64,000 nucleotides of DNA from Microbispora catharanthi. Lineage in GTDB: Bacteria > Actinomycetota > Actinomycetes > Streptosporangiales > Streptosporangiaceae. Below are positions 41,136 to 50,172 of this stretch, piece by piece. The stretch lies in the NCBI RefSeq assembly GCF_006334915.2, contig NZ_VDMA02000019.1:124001-188000 (forward strand), written 5' to 3'. Under the pieces are notes generated by a model. It saw nothing but the letters and a program-made list of their open reading frames with translations. It was not told where the DNA came from and ran no database searches. The translations under genes and the position numbers were made by a program. Each line of letters opens with the position of its first letter. Positions within the stretch are counted from its first letter, which is position 1.

Positions 41136-42569
41136 ATGCTCCGCATGAACGACAACGCACTGCGCACCGTCGCAGCCCGGATCCGCGAGCTGGCCGCCGA
41201 CTACTGCGAGTCCGGGAACATCCCCGGGTTCGTCGCCGGCGTCCACCACGCCGGCGAGCAGGTCGTCGTCGCCCACGGCACCGCGAACACCGCCACAGGC
41301 GCCCCGATGCTCGAGGACACCGGATTCCTCTTCGGCTCCGTCACCAAGGTCCTGACCACCACGCTGGTCCTGCAGCAGGTCGACCGGGGACTGCTCGACC
41401 TCGACACGCCGGTGGTGAAGCACCTCCCCGGCTTCGCCCTGACCACACCGGGCGCGGCGGACAAGATCCTGGTCCGGCACCTCATCTCGCATACCAACGG
41501 CATCGACGCGGACCTGTTCTTCCCCGACGCCAAGGGCCGCGACGCTCTGAAGAGCTACGTCCACGGCCTGGCGAGCGGCTGCGGCACGCTGTTCGAACCC
41601 GGCGAGCGGCTCAGCTACAGCAACGGCGGCATGATCGTGGCGGGCCGCCTGCTGGAAGTGGTGACCGGCACGCCCTTCCCCGAGCTGCTCGAGCGCGACG
41701 TCTACGCACGCGTCGGCATGAAGAACTCCAGCACCTCGGCCGAGCAGGCCATCCTGCGCAGCACGGCCATCGGTCACTTTCCCGATCCCGAGACGATGGC
41801 GGCACGGCCCACGGGCATGTTCATGCTGCCCGACACCTGGGGGCCGGCCGGCGGCACACCGATCGGCACCATCGCCGATCTGCTCGCCTTCGGATGCACC
41901 CACCTCGCGGGCGGCCTGTCCCCATCGGGCGCACGTGTTCTGTCGGCCGAGTCGACCGCGCTGATGCAGCAGGTCGCGTACGACATGGCGACCCCGAACG
42001 TCCCGCCGATGGGCCTGGGCTGGGTGCGGTACCCGTTCGGCGACACGACCGTGCTCGCCATGTCGGGCGCGTCGCCCGGCGGTGTGTCCATCCTGTGCGT
42101 CGTCCCCGAACACGACCTGGTCTTCGCCGCCTTCGGCAACACTCCGGGGGCGATCGTCCTGCACGACCGGATCCTGCAGTGGCTCCTGAGCGAGCGTCTC
42201 GGCGTCCGGATCCCCACTCTGATCAACGAATCGGTAGACGACGTCGACCTCAGCCCCTATGTGGGCACCTACCGCTCCAATCAGCTCCGCATCGACGTCC
42301 GCGTGGTGGACGGCCAGCTCGAGGAGCGGACGACGTACGAACCGGCGGACGAGTCACAGAAGCGGATCTTCACCGAGTTCGCCGGCGGCATGACCTCCGC
42401 CCCGCCGCAGCGCTACGTGCCGATCCGGCCCGGCCTCTTCGCACCCGCCGGATATCCACTGGAGACGTTCGACGGATACCTGCGACTGCTGCTCGTCTCC
42501 TATCACGACGTCCGCGACGGCCGAGCGCGTTTCCGCAACGGCGGCGGCCGCCTGACCCGACGGGCGTGA
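41136..42569 (+). CDS. Serine hydrolase (beta-lactamase/esterase family)
   Basis: About 477 residues. Class C beta-lactamase-like core with S-x-x-K in GSVTKVL (S68, K71), Y-x-N as YSNGG, and SGASPGG near the third motif. After residue about 365 there is an extra beta-rich C-terminal domain (VDLSPYVGTYRSNQLRIDVRVVDGQLEE), as in many esterase-type members. No signal peptide is evident, so it is probably cytosolic. Start is uncertain between ATG 41136 and ATG 41145; starts further upstream would lie in the operator. It is followed at 24 bases by the MerR gene. Confidence 0.85.
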   Translation: MLRMNDNALRTVAARIRELAADYCESGNIPGFVAGVHHAGEQVVVAHGTANTATGAPMLEDTGFLFGSVTKVLTTTLVLQQVDRGLLDLDTPVVKHLPGFALTTPGAADKILVRHLISHTNGIDADLFFPDAKGRDALKSYVHGLASGCGTLFEPGERLSYSNGGMIVAGRLLEVVTGTPFPELLERDVYARVGMKNSSTSAEQAILRSTAIGHFPDPETMAARPTGMFMLPDTWGPAGGTPIGTIADLLAFGCTHLAGGLSPSGARVLSAESTALMQQVAYDMATPNVPPMGLGWVRYPFGDTTVLAMSGASPGGVSILCVVPEHDLVFAAFGNTPGAIVLHDRILQWLLSERLGVRIPTLINESVDDVDLSPYVGTYRSNQLRIDVRVVDGQLEERTTYEPADESQKRIFTEFAGGMTSAPPQRYVPIRPGLFAPAGYPLETFDGYLRLLLVSYHDVRDGRARFRNGGGRLTRRA

Positions 42570-42593
42570 CAGACCGGTGGAAGGATGTCCAGC

Positions 42594-43313
42594 ATGATCC
42601 CGATTGGCCGCCTCGCGGACTACGCCGGAGTGACCATCAAAGCCGTCCGCCACTATCACGAGCGCGGTCTGCTCCCCGAGCCCGGCCGCGACTCGTCCGG
42701 CTACCGGCGCTACATCGCCGAGGACGCCGTCACCCTCGTCAAGATCAGGACTCTGGCTCAGGCGGGCGTGCCGCTGGCCCACGTCAAGGACCTCCTCGAC
42801 GCCGACCCCGACGCGCTCACGGCGGCCATCGCCGAGATCGACCGCGACCTCCGAGACCGCATCGCGCAGCTGCAGCACGTCCGCGACCAGCTCGTGCAGC
42901 TGCGCGGCGGCGACGGGCTCTTCGTCTCCCCCGAAGTCGCCGGCTATCTCGACGACCTGCGCAGGCTCGGCGTCAGCGAGCGCCAGATCCACCTGGAACG
43001 CGACGGCTGGATCCTCATGCAGACGGCCTCACCCGAGGACGCCGCCCTGTGGATCGCCGAGAAGCGCGAGCTCATGACCGACCCGGACTTCCGTGCGCTC
43101 TACCTCGAACACGACGCCGCCTACGACTGGCCGCCGAGCGATCCCCGCCTCCCCGCCCTCGCGGACCGTACGCGGGACTGGTTCGCCAGGCATCGGAGCC
43201 GATCCGAGGCCCGCCCCGTCCGCAACCCGGATATCGCCCGGCTGGCCGTGCAGACCCAGCCCGGAGCCTCGTCCCCGGCCTGGGACCGGCTGACCCGGCT
43301 CATGGAAGGCTAG
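42594..43313 (+). CDS. MerR-family transcriptional regulator
   Basis: A 239-residue protein. The N-terminal winged HTH reads PIGRLADYAGVTIKAVRHYHERGLLPEPGRDSSGYRRY, followed by the dimerisation helix (RDLRDRIAQLQHVRDQL). The C-terminal domain has no metal-binding cysteine cluster, so small-molecule sensing is more likely than metal. The ATG at 42594 has GGAAGG at nine bases, preferred over ATG 42585. It probably controls the serine hydrolase through the dyad at 41105-41127. Confidence 0.88.
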   Translation: MIPIGRLADYAGVTIKAVRHYHERGLLPEPGRDSSGYRRYIAEDAVTLVKIRTLAQAGVPLAHVKDLLDADPDALTAAIAEIDRDLRDRIAQLQHVRDQLVQLRGGDGLFVSPEVAGYLDDLRRLGVSERQIHLERDGWILMQTASPEDAALWIAEKRELMTDPDFRALYLEHDAAYDWPPSDPRLPALADRTRDWFARHRSRSEARPVRNPDIARLAVQTQPGASSPAWDRLTRLMEG

Positions 43314-43379
43314 GCGCGGGTCCTGAGCCGGCGCCGGCGGACGAGAAGGCCGGACCACGCGGACGGATCCGGCAGCCGG

Positions 43380-44573
43380 TCAGCTGCGGGCCTGGACCAT
43401 GGCGTGGGTGCCGGTCGTACGCCACGGGCGGCCGGCCGCGTCGAGCTCCGCCAGCGTGCGCTCCGGCACGCCGACGAGCGCGTCCGACTTCAGCGTGCGC
43501 AGCGCGACGACCGGCCCGGGGAAGTAGGCGGTGACCGCGGCGAACGGCGTGCTCGCCGGCCACATCCGGTCGCCGACGAGCCGCCGGTAGTTCAGGTCGC
43601 CCTTCATGACGGTCAGCGAGGCCGACGCGAACTCCTCCCGCAGGTCGTCCGGCATCTCCGCGTAGGGCAGCGGCGCGCAGGCGAAGGGATGCGCCCGCAG
43701 CGTGAGGCGTCCCTCCTCCATCGCGCCCCACAGGCGGGCGCCCGCCTCCCCGGCCCTGCCGGGCGCCGCGGCGAGCCGCCGCAGGCACGCGAGCACGTCG
43801 GCCGGGGTGGCGTCGGACACGAAGTACGGGAAGGGCTTGACGTGGAGGACGACCTCGCCCGCGAGCCCGCCGGCGAGGAGGTGGTCGGCCAGCACGAGGT
43901 CGGGCAGCAGTTCGCGCCCCGCGTTGTCGGCGACCAGGCAGATCCTCCCGGGTGCGGCGGCCTCGATGAGCGACCACAGCAACGGGCGGTCGTCCACCAC
44001 CAGGTCCGCCGCCCTCTCCCGGTCGCCCTTGAGAGTGACACCGAAGGACAGGTCGGCGCGGTTGCCCCAGAGCGAACCGAGCAGCAGCGCATCGGCCCGC
44101 TCGGCCGGGGAGAGCGTCGCCGTTCCGTCGAGCGCCGCCAGCTCCCCGTCCACGACCGGGCCGTCGAGTTCGGCCCGTTTCATGGGGCCGAACGGATCGA
44201 TCCCGCGCCACGGACCGTCGCCGAAGTATCCGGTGGCCTCAAGCAGCTTCCGGTAGAAGTAGCTCTCCCCCCACAGGAACGGCACGTCGACGTAGCGGCG
44301 GCCGATCTTGCCGCGTCCCCACTCGGCCCAGGCGGCGCCGTCGTGCGCCGACGGCTCCAGTGGCTCCATGACGTCGCGTACGACCTCGTCGAGCAGCCGG
44401 TCGAGCGCGCGCCGCCGGTCAGGCGGGTACGGCAGCGCCCCCGCGACCTGGCGGACGAGGACCGGATGCCGCTCCCTGAAGACGCTCAGAGCATAGGAGC
44501 CGGGGACGTTCCCCCTGATCGGCGGCGGGCTGGGCGGGGCCTCCGCCACGGTCTCGTCGCGGGCACCACTCAT
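43380..44573 (-). CDS. ARMT1-like damage-control phosphatase (DUF89)
   Basis: A 397-residue metal-dependent phosphatase of the DUF89 family. FLWGESYFYRKLLEATGYF, GNRADLSFG, CLVADNAGRELLPDLVLADHLL and the KGDLNYRRLVGDR motif mark it; the aspartate and asparagine in ADNAG and the aspartate in KGDLN are the metal-site residues. Family members remove phosphate from harmful sugar phosphates or cofactor by-products. No linked gene suggests a substrate. The ATG at 44571-44573 has GGGAGG at nine bases. Convergent with the MerR gene. Confidence 0.88.
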   Translation of the reverse strand: MSGARDETVAEAPPSPPPIRGNVPGSYALSVFRERHPVLVRQVAGALPYPPDRRRALDRLLDEVVRDVMEPLEPSAHDGAAWAEWGRGKIGRRYVDVPFLWGESYFYRKLLEATGYFGDGPWRGIDPFGPMKRAELDGPVVDGELAALDGTATLSPAERADALLLGSLWGNRADLSFGVTLKGDRERAADLVVDDRPLLWSLIEAAAPGRICLVADNAGRELLPDLVLADHLLAGGLAGEVVLHVKPFPYFVSDATPADVLACLRRLAAAPGRAGEAGARLWGAMEEGRLTLRAHPFACAPLPYAEMPDDLREEFASASLTVMKGDLNYRRLVGDRMWPASTPFAAVTAYFPGPVVALRTLKSDALVGVPERTLAELDAAGRPWRTTGTHAMVQARS

Positions 44574-44682
44574 CCCCCGCACCCTCCCTCGGCTCGCGGA
44601 ACTGCACCGCCAGTAGAGTCCCTGTCTCCGAAGAGTTCGCTGAATACGATTGACGGGATCTCGTCCGATCATATGGTGGCGA

Positions 44683-45138
44683 TCAAAGGTCCACCGCTGA
44701 CGCGGTCTCCTTCAGCTCCTGTGCGGTCATGTCGGTGACGCGGCTGCTGAAGAACCAGGAGTGGCCGAACGGGTCCTCCAGCTCGACCTGCAGATCGCCG
44801 TGGAACTGCATCTCCAGCGGCCGGATGACGCGCGCTCCTGCGGCTATGGCCCGCTCGGCGAACGTCTCGACGTCCGGTACGAAGACCAGCAGGTTGACCG
44901 GTGTGCCGCCGATCGTCTTCGGGCTGCGGAAGCGGTATTCGGGGTATTCGTCGCGCAGCATGAAGACCGCCTCACCGATCCGGAATTCGGCGTGTGCGAT
45001 CTTGTCGCCCTGCCGTGGGATCTCGATGCTCACCTCCGCGCCGAAAGCCCTTCTGTAGAAGTCGATGGCCGCCTTGGCGTCGTGCACGTTGAGGTAGGGG
45101 ACGCCGCCCTTGTACTCCTGGGGGATGGGGTCGGTCAC
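44683..45138 (-). CDS. VOC-superfamily protein (PhnB/glyoxalase-like)
   Basis: A 151-residue vicinal-oxygen-chelate protein. VPYLNVHDAKAAIDFYRRAFGAE opens the fold and ELEDPFGHSWFFSSRVTDM ends it, the PhnB-like arrangement. Function is not readable. The GTG at 45136-45138 has GAGGAG. It lies downstream of the LysR gene on the same strand, with copies of the same motif upstream of both genes, so it is the likely regulatory target. Confidence 0.85.
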   Translation of the reverse strand: MTDPIPQEYKGGVPYLNVHDAKAAIDFYRRAFGAEVSIEIPRQGDKIAHAEFRIGEAVFMLRDEYPEYRFRSPKTIGGTPVNLLVFVPDVETFAERAIAAGARVIRPLEMQFHGDLQVELEDPFGHSWFFSSRVTDMTAQELKETASAVDL

Positions 45139-45207
45139 GATGTGCTCCTCTCGTCGTTGGCGTCTCCATCCTCGACACCCCGTCCACCTGCAACAACGAC
45201 GCGATCC

Positions 45208-45240
45208 GCAACGATCGTTAACCTCCGGGTTAGCGATCGA
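45208..45240. promoter_or_regulatory. Repeated LysR-type operator upstream of VOC gene
   Basis: GCAACGATCGTTAAC (45208-45222) and, five bases further, GGTTAGCGATCG (45228-45239) form inverted copies of a motif also present at the LysR gene start (46123-46138). The right copy overlaps the stop codon of the LysR gene. Confidence 0.6.
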
Positions 45241-46114
45241 GCTGCGTGCGGAGGAGCGTGACGAACGCACGCACCCTGCTGGTCTGAGCGCCGACCGGCC
45301 AAACCGGCCCGTACTCGATGGGTGGCAGGTCGGCGATGGGCACGTAGACGATGTCGGGCCGGGCGTGGTAGCGAGTGGCCTGGGTGCCCACCACGGCCAT
45401 CCCGGCGCCGCCACTGACCAGCGTCAGCGACTCCTGCCGCGAGGTCGTCGCCTGCGTCCGCTGGATGGGACGCCCGCTGGGCGCCTGCGCCGGGATCAGC
45501 GCGTCGAGCAGATACTCGGGCGCGTCGGTGGGCACGAGAACGGTGTCCCTGGTGAGGTCCTCCACTGTGACGCTGTCCCGCCGGGCGAAGGGATGCCGGG
45601 AGGACACAGCCAGCATGGGCTCGTCGCGCAGCAGTACCGGCCCGCTCGACAGATCGGCCTCGCGCACGGGCAGTTCGGTGATCTGCACGTCGAGTTCGCC
45701 GGCTCGCAACGCGCCGAACGCATCCGACAGGTGCACCTCGCGGATGCGCACCTCGCATTCCGGATGACGGGTGCGGAACACCTCGGCGGCGGCCATGATG
45801 GCCTCCCCCACCAGCGGGCTGGAAAAGCCCACCCGCAAGATCCCGGAGAAGCCGCGCCCGGCGGCGACGGCCTTGGCGATGCCCTCTTGTATGCGTTGAT
45901 AGCCGGCCTGCACATCCTCGCGCAGCGCGCTGCCGACCGGGGTCAGCGCCACCTGGCGGCTGGTGCGCTGGAACAGCGCCACACCGAACCGGCGCTCCAA
46001 CTGCTTGATCGTCTGACTGACACGGGCGCCACTGACGCCCAGCCGCTCGGCCGTGCGGGCGAAGTGCAGTTCCTCGGCCAGGGTCAGAAAGATCTCTATG
46101 TCACGCCGTTCCAT
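45230..46114 (-). CDS. LysR-family regulator of the VOC gene
   Basis: A 294-residue LysR protein. Winged helix ERRDIEIFLTLAEELHFARTAERLGVSGARVSQTIKQLERRFG; effector domain from about residue 90. The ATG at 46112-46114 is preferred, since an upstream GTG (46147) would lie beyond the operator-like repeat. The stop codon at 45230 overlaps one copy of the repeated motif. It probably controls itself and the VOC gene downstream. Confidence 0.9.
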   Translation of the reverse strand: MERRDIEIFLTLAEELHFARTAERLGVSGARVSQTIKQLERRFGVALFQRTSRQVALTPVGSALREDVQAGYQRIQEGIAKAVAAGRGFSGILRVGFSSPLVGEAIMAAAEVFRTRHPECEVRIREVHLSDAFGALRAGELDVQITELPVREADLSSGPVLLRDEPMLAVSSRHPFARRDSVTVEDLTRDTVLVPTDAPEYLLDALIPAQAPSGRPIQRTQATTSRQESLTLVSGGAGMAVVGTQATRYHARPDIVYVPIADLPPIEYGPVWPVGAQTSRVRAFVTLLRTQLDR

Positions 46115-46122
46115 AATCCGCA

Positions 46123-46138
46123 GGTTAGCGATCGTTGC
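46123..46138. promoter_or_regulatory. LysR-type operator at the LysR gene start
   Basis: GGTTAGCGATCGTTGC lies nine bases upstream of the LysR ATG. Its core GTTAGCGATCGTTGC differs by one base from the reverse complement of the motif at 45208-45222, supporting binding by the same regulator. Confidence 0.6.
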
Positions 46139-46290
46139 GAATTTCACTGTTGCCGCAGGTCACCGCCGCCCACTTCCAGGAGGAGGGCGGGCAGGGCGCG
46201 CCGACGATCCGTTCCCGGCAGGTGGAGCCCGGTGCGGTGGGCGGCAGGGGCGAGCGACCGGGTGCGCGAGGGCCCCCGCCGCTCGCGGCG

Positions 46291-47406
46291 TCACCCGTCG
46301 CCGGTGATGCGGCCGAGGCGCTCCATGGCCTCGATGTACTCCTCCACCATCTCGAAGACGACCTGTCTGGCCGGCTTGACCTGGTTCATCGCGCCGATGA
46401 TCTGACCGGCCGGGAACGTCGCCAGCTCGGTCGCGTCCGATCTGCCGATCCGCCGCAGCGCGTCGGAGATCAGCATGAACTGCAGCGGCATCGGCAGCGT
46501 GCCGGGCGACTCGGCCGACTCCCACGCGTCGGTCCACTCGTTCTTCAGCAGGCGGGCGGGCTTGCCGGTCCAGCTCCGCGACCTGACCGTGTCGCGGGAG
46601 GTGGCCGCGATGATGCGCTGCCGCACGGTCTCGGAGGTGTCGGCCTCCTCCACGGCCAGCCAGATCGAGCCGGTCCACACGCCTTCGGCGCCGAGCGCCA
46701 TGCCCGCGGCCATCTGGCGGCCGGAGCCGATGCCGCCCGCGGCCAGGACCGGCACGTCCACCGCGTCCACCACCTGCGGGATCAGCACCATCGTGGAGAT
46801 CTCTCCGGTGTGGCCGCCCGCCTCGGTGCCCTGCGCCACGACGACGTCCACGCCGACCTCGACCTGTTTGATCGCGTGGCGGGGTGTGGAGGCGAGCGCG
46901 GCCACCTTCACGCCCTTCGCGTGCGCCTGCTCCACGACGTCGGCGGGCGGCGGGCCGAGGGCGTTGGCGAGCAGCGCGATGGGATGCCGGAGCGCGACCT
47001 CGACCTGCGGCCGGGCGGTCGCGTCGGTCCAGCCGAGCAGCACCTTGCCGGAGTCGGAGCCGTCCAGCGGCGGGACGCCGTGCCGGGCCAGCAGGTCCTC
47101 CACGAAGGCCCGGTGCCCCTGGGGGATCATCCCCTGCAGCCGCGCCACGAGTTCGGCCGGGGAGTCCACGTCGAGGTCCGCGCCCTCGTAGGAGGCGGGC
47201 ATCACCACGTCGACGCCGTACGGACGGCCGTCCACGTGGTCGTCGATCCACTTCAGCTCGATCTCGAGCTCTTCGGGGGTGAAGTACAGGGCGCCGAGCA
47301 CCCCCATGCCGCCGGCACGGCTGACCGCGGCGACGACGTCCCGGCAGTGGCTGAACGCGAAGACAGGGAACTCGATACCGAACATGTCGGTGACACGTGT
47401 CCGCAT
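46291..47406 (-). CDS. Nitronate monooxygenase family flavoprotein, possible IpdC-like
   Basis: A 371-residue FMN-dependent TIM-barrel protein of the 2-nitropropane dioxygenase family. Motifs include FPVFAFSHCRDVVAAVSRAGGMGVLGA at the start, GTEAGGHTG for phosphate/FMN binding and PVLAAGGIGSGRQMAAGMALGAEGVWTGS. The family includes IpdC, used in late steroid ring degradation, and nitronate-detoxifying enzymes. A KstR consensus lies 29 bases upstream, favouring a steroid role. Classical nitronate detoxification cannot be excluded. Confidence 0.85.
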   Translation of the reverse strand: MRTRVTDMFGIEFPVFAFSHCRDVVAAVSRAGGMGVLGALYFTPEELEIELKWIDDHVDGRPYGVDVVMPASYEGADLDVDSPAELVARLQGMIPQGHRAFVEDLLARHGVPPLDGSDSGKVLLGWTDATARPQVEVALRHPIALLANALGPPPADVVEQAHAKGVKVAALASTPRHAIKQVEVGVDVVVAQGTEAGGHTGEISTMVLIPQVVDAVDVPVLAAGGIGSGRQMAAGMALGAEGVWTGSIWLAVEEADTSETVRQRIIAATSRDTVRSRSWTGKPARLLKNEWTDAWESAESPGTLPMPLQFMLISDALRRIGRSDATELATFPAGQIIGAMNQVKPARQVVFEMVEEYIEAMERLGRITGDG

Positions 47407-47434
47407 GCCTCGAACCTACGACGGCTCTCAGCGA

Positions 47435-47452
47435 ACTGCAACGCGTTCTAGT
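47435..47452 (-). promoter_or_regulatory. KstR-type operator, exact consensus core
   Basis: ACTGCAACGCGTTCTAGT contains TGCAACGCGTTCTA (47437-47450), which fits TnnAACnnGTTnnA at all eight defined positions. It lies 29 bases upstream of the nitronate-monooxygenase-family ATG. Confidence 0.65.
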
Positions 47453-47664
47453 AAGCCGCACCGGACGGGTTCCTACCAACCGGTAACCAGGCGCCGAGAG
47501 GCGGCCGAAGGCCATGCGAGAACACGTTCCACGCGGCCGCCGCCTTCCTGCAAGCGACTCATGGGCACCAGACGTCACAGGGGTGACGACAGCTCACGGA
47601 CCAAAGTCAGATTTCATGACAATGCGGGATTGCGGCCATACCACCGGGGTCGTACCGTCCCACT

Positions 47665-48627
47665 ATGGATCTGGAGATCCGCCATCTGAGAATCGTGCAC
47701 GCGGTCGCCGAAGCCGGGAGCGTCACGAAAGCGGCCACCCGGCTCGGCCTCGCCCAACCGTCGCTCACCGCGCAGCTCAAGCGCATCGAGCGCTCACTCG
47801 GGGGTCCGCTGTTCGAACGCGACCGCAACGGCGCCCGTCCCACTCCTCTCGGCGAGATGGTGCTCGCCCGCGCCCGGGTGCTGCTGCCCGCCGTACGGGA
47901 CCTCCAGGAGGACGCGGTCCGGTTCGCCAACACCTCCGTCAAGCTGCCCGGCTACCGTCTCGGCGCGACGAACGGGCCCATACTCGGCGGGCTCGTCGAG
48001 CGTCTGACCGCCGACCAGCCGGGCATCCCGGTCACCACCCGCACGTCCTGGTCGGCCGGTGAGCTGACCGCGCTCGCCGTGGCAGGCCGGCTCGACTTCG
48101 TGCTGCTCGGGACGTGCGGCGACAGCCCGCCTCCCCCGGCGGAGGCGATGAACTGGACCACGGTCGGCACCGACCCGGTCTTCGTGCTCCTGTCCGAGGA
48201 CCACCCCCTCGCGGGGGAAAAGGAACTGGAGCTGTCGAGCCTCGCCGACGAACGCTGGACGGTCGCCCCCGGCGACGGCTGTTTCGCCGACTGCTTCGCC
48301 GCCGCCTGCTCCCGGGCCGGGTTCGTCCCCGAGTCCATCTACGAGACGGATGTGGCGACCTGCCTGCACCTGGTCGGGGTGGGCAAGGCGGTCGCCCTGT
48401 GCCAGGCCACCTTCCTGCTCACCGCCGGGCTGGTCATGATGCCGCTGGCCGGCGCGCCGCTGCGCTGGCGGCACCTGCTCGGCTGGCACGCCGACTCGAT
48501 CGGCGCACGGGCCGCCGCCCCCGTCGTCGCCGCCCACGCCAGGGCCGCGTACGCCGACGCGGTGCGGCGCAGCGCCCGCTACGCCGACTGGCTCGTCACC
48601 AACCCCGAATACGGAGCGGTTCCCTAG
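47665..48627 (+). CDS. LysR-family transcriptional regulator
   Basis: A 320-residue LysR protein with winged helix DLEIRHLRIVHAVAEAGSVTKAATRLGLAQPSLTAQLKRIE and a type-2 binding-protein effector domain. The N-terminus is close to the truncated LysR remnant at 15251, suggesting both belong to one actinomycete LysR subgroup. It is divergent from the nitronate monooxygenase-family gene over 258 bases; whether it controls that gene is unknown. Confidence 0.9.
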   Translation: MDLEIRHLRIVHAVAEAGSVTKAATRLGLAQPSLTAQLKRIERSLGGPLFERDRNGARPTPLGEMVLARARVLLPAVRDLQEDAVRFANTSVKLPGYRLGATNGPILGGLVERLTADQPGIPVTTRTSWSAGELTALAVAGRLDFVLLGTCGDSPPPPAEAMNWTTVGTDPVFVLLSEDHPLAGEKELELSSLADERWTVAPGDGCFADCFAAACSRAGFVPESIYETDVATCLHLVGVGKAVALCQATFLLTAGLVMMPLAGAPLRWRHLLGWHADSIGARAAAPVVAAHARAAYADAVRRSARYADWLVTNPEYGAVP

Positions 48628-49000
48628 ACAAGCGCCGCGTCAGGCGACGTTCGCCCTGCCGACGACCTGGCGTTGCCGTTCGCCGGCCCGCCTGACCCGC
48701 GCTTCGCGGCAGACTCCGGCCCGCGGTGCAGACGCTGCCCGTCATCGGCGTGAGCGTGCCCCGCGATCACCACGTGGGTGGCCTCCGGAACGCCGATCAC
48801 GTCGCGGGTGAACCGCTCGGGCACGGTGAGCTCTCTCCAGGCGACCTTGCCGGAGCCCTGCGAGGGCGCCAATTTCGGGCCAGCGAATCTTCAGACGAGG
48901 GCGGTTCCATAACTCGGTGATAGGGGCGAACTGATAGATCCACGTGACAGCGGAGGTCGGTTACGTTGACGGCACCCCCCACAGACAAGGAGAGCCCCAC
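48628..49000. other. 373-base interval with a doubtful minus-strand ORF
   Basis: Between the LysR gene and the protease. On the minus strand an 82-codon frame (48624-48872) encodes WRELTVPERFTRDVIG then VPEATHVVIAGHAHADDGQ, which looks protein-like, followed by low-complexity residues. I recognise no family. It may be a gene remnant or a chance frame. Near the right end, AAGGAG serves the protease. No terminator is evident. Confidence 0.35.
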
Positions 49001-50155
49001 ATGCTCCACAGACGCACCGTACTCGCCGGATGCGCTCTGGCCGTCACGGCCCTCGCCACGGTCGCCACCCCCGCCATGGCCGAGCCGAGCAACTCTCCCG
49101 CCTCCTCCGCCGTCAAGCCCCCGCCCGCGATGGTGGACGCCATGCAGCGCGACCTCGGGCTCACCCCCGCCCAGGTCAACGCCCGCCTGGCCAACGAGGC
49201 GAAGGCCATGTCCACCGACGCCAAGGTCCGTGCCGCGATCGGCGACGCCTACGCCGGATCCTGGGTCTCCGGCGCCACCTCCGAGAGCTTCATCGTCGCC
49301 ACCTCCGACGCCTCCAAGGCGGGCGCGGTGCTGGCCGCCGGCGCGCAGCCGAAGATCGTCAGCCGCAACCTCGCCGCCCTCGACTCCGCCGAGGCCGCGC
49401 TGGACCGGGCCGCCGCCGACGCGCCCGCCTCCACGTCCGTCTGGTACGTCGACGTGCTCAGCAACAGCGTCGTCGTGCTGTCCTCCAACACCGCAGAGGC
49501 CGCGGCGTTCGTGGCCGCGAGCGGCGCCGACAAGTCGGCCGTACGCGTCGAGCAGTCGAACGAGCAGCCGCAGACCTTCTACAACGTGCGCGGCGGCGAC
49601 GCCTACTACATCGGCAGCTCGGCACGGTGCTCGATCGGCTTCTCGGTACGCAGGGGAACCACACCCGGCTTTGTCAGCGCCGGCCACTGCGCCACCGTCG
49701 GCAGCACGCTGTACGGCTACAACCGGGTCTCCATGGGCAGCTTCCAGGGCTACTCGTTCCCCGGCAACGACTACTCGTGGGCCGCTGTCAACAGCAACTG
49801 GACGGTCACGCCGTACGTCAACAACTACAGCGGCGGCAACGTCACCGTGAAGGGCTCGTCCGTGGCCCCCGTGGGCTCGTCGATCTGCCGGTCCGGCTCG
49901 ACCACGGGATGGCACTGCGGCTCCGTCCAGCAGCTCAACGCCAGCGTCCGCTACTCGCAGGGCACGGTCAGCGGGCTGACCCGGACCAACGTCTGCGCCG
50001 AGCCCGGCGACTCCGGCGGCTCGTTCATCTCGGGCAGCCAGGCCCAGGGCATGACCTCCGGCGGCTCCGGCAACTGCTCCTCCGGCGGCACCACCTACTT
50101 CCAGCCCGTCAACGAGGCCCTCTCGGTCTACGGACTGACACTCGTCACCGGCTGA
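49001..50155 (+). CDS. Secreted S1-family serine protease (streptogrisin/alpha-lytic type)
   Basis: A 384-residue pre-pro-protease. Signal peptide MLHRRTVLAGCALAVTALA to about TPAMA; a pro-region of about 165 residues with repeats typical of alpha-lytic proregions (DLGLTPAQVNARLANEAKA); mature chymotrypsin-fold domain starting near NVRGGDAYYIG. The triad is visible: histidine in SAGHCATVG, aspartate in GNDYSWAAV, serine in EPGDSGGSF. Cysteines in SARCSIG, GHCA, WHCG and NVCAEPG form the usual disulfides. AAGGAG decides the ATG at 49001. The gene ends 18 bases before a hairpin shared with dprE2. Confidence 0.93.
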   Translation: MLHRRTVLAGCALAVTALATVATPAMAEPSNSPASSAVKPPPAMVDAMQRDLGLTPAQVNARLANEAKAMSTDAKVRAAIGDAYAGSWVSGATSESFIVATSDASKAGAVLAAGAQPKIVSRNLAALDSAEAALDRAAADAPASTSVWYVDVLSNSVVVLSSNTAEAAAFVAASGADKSAVRVEQSNEQPQTFYNVRGGDAYYIGSSARCSIGFSVRRGTTPGFVSAGHCATVGSTLYGYNRVSMGSFQGYSFPGNDYSWAAVNSNWTVTPYVNNYSGGNVTVKGSSVAPVGSSICRSGSTTGWHCGSVQQLNASVRYSQGTVSGLTRTNVCAEPGDSGGSFISGSQAQGMTSGGSGNCSSGGTTYFQPVNEALSVYGLTLVTG

Positions 50156-50172
50156 TCCCAGCCGACCGGGGA

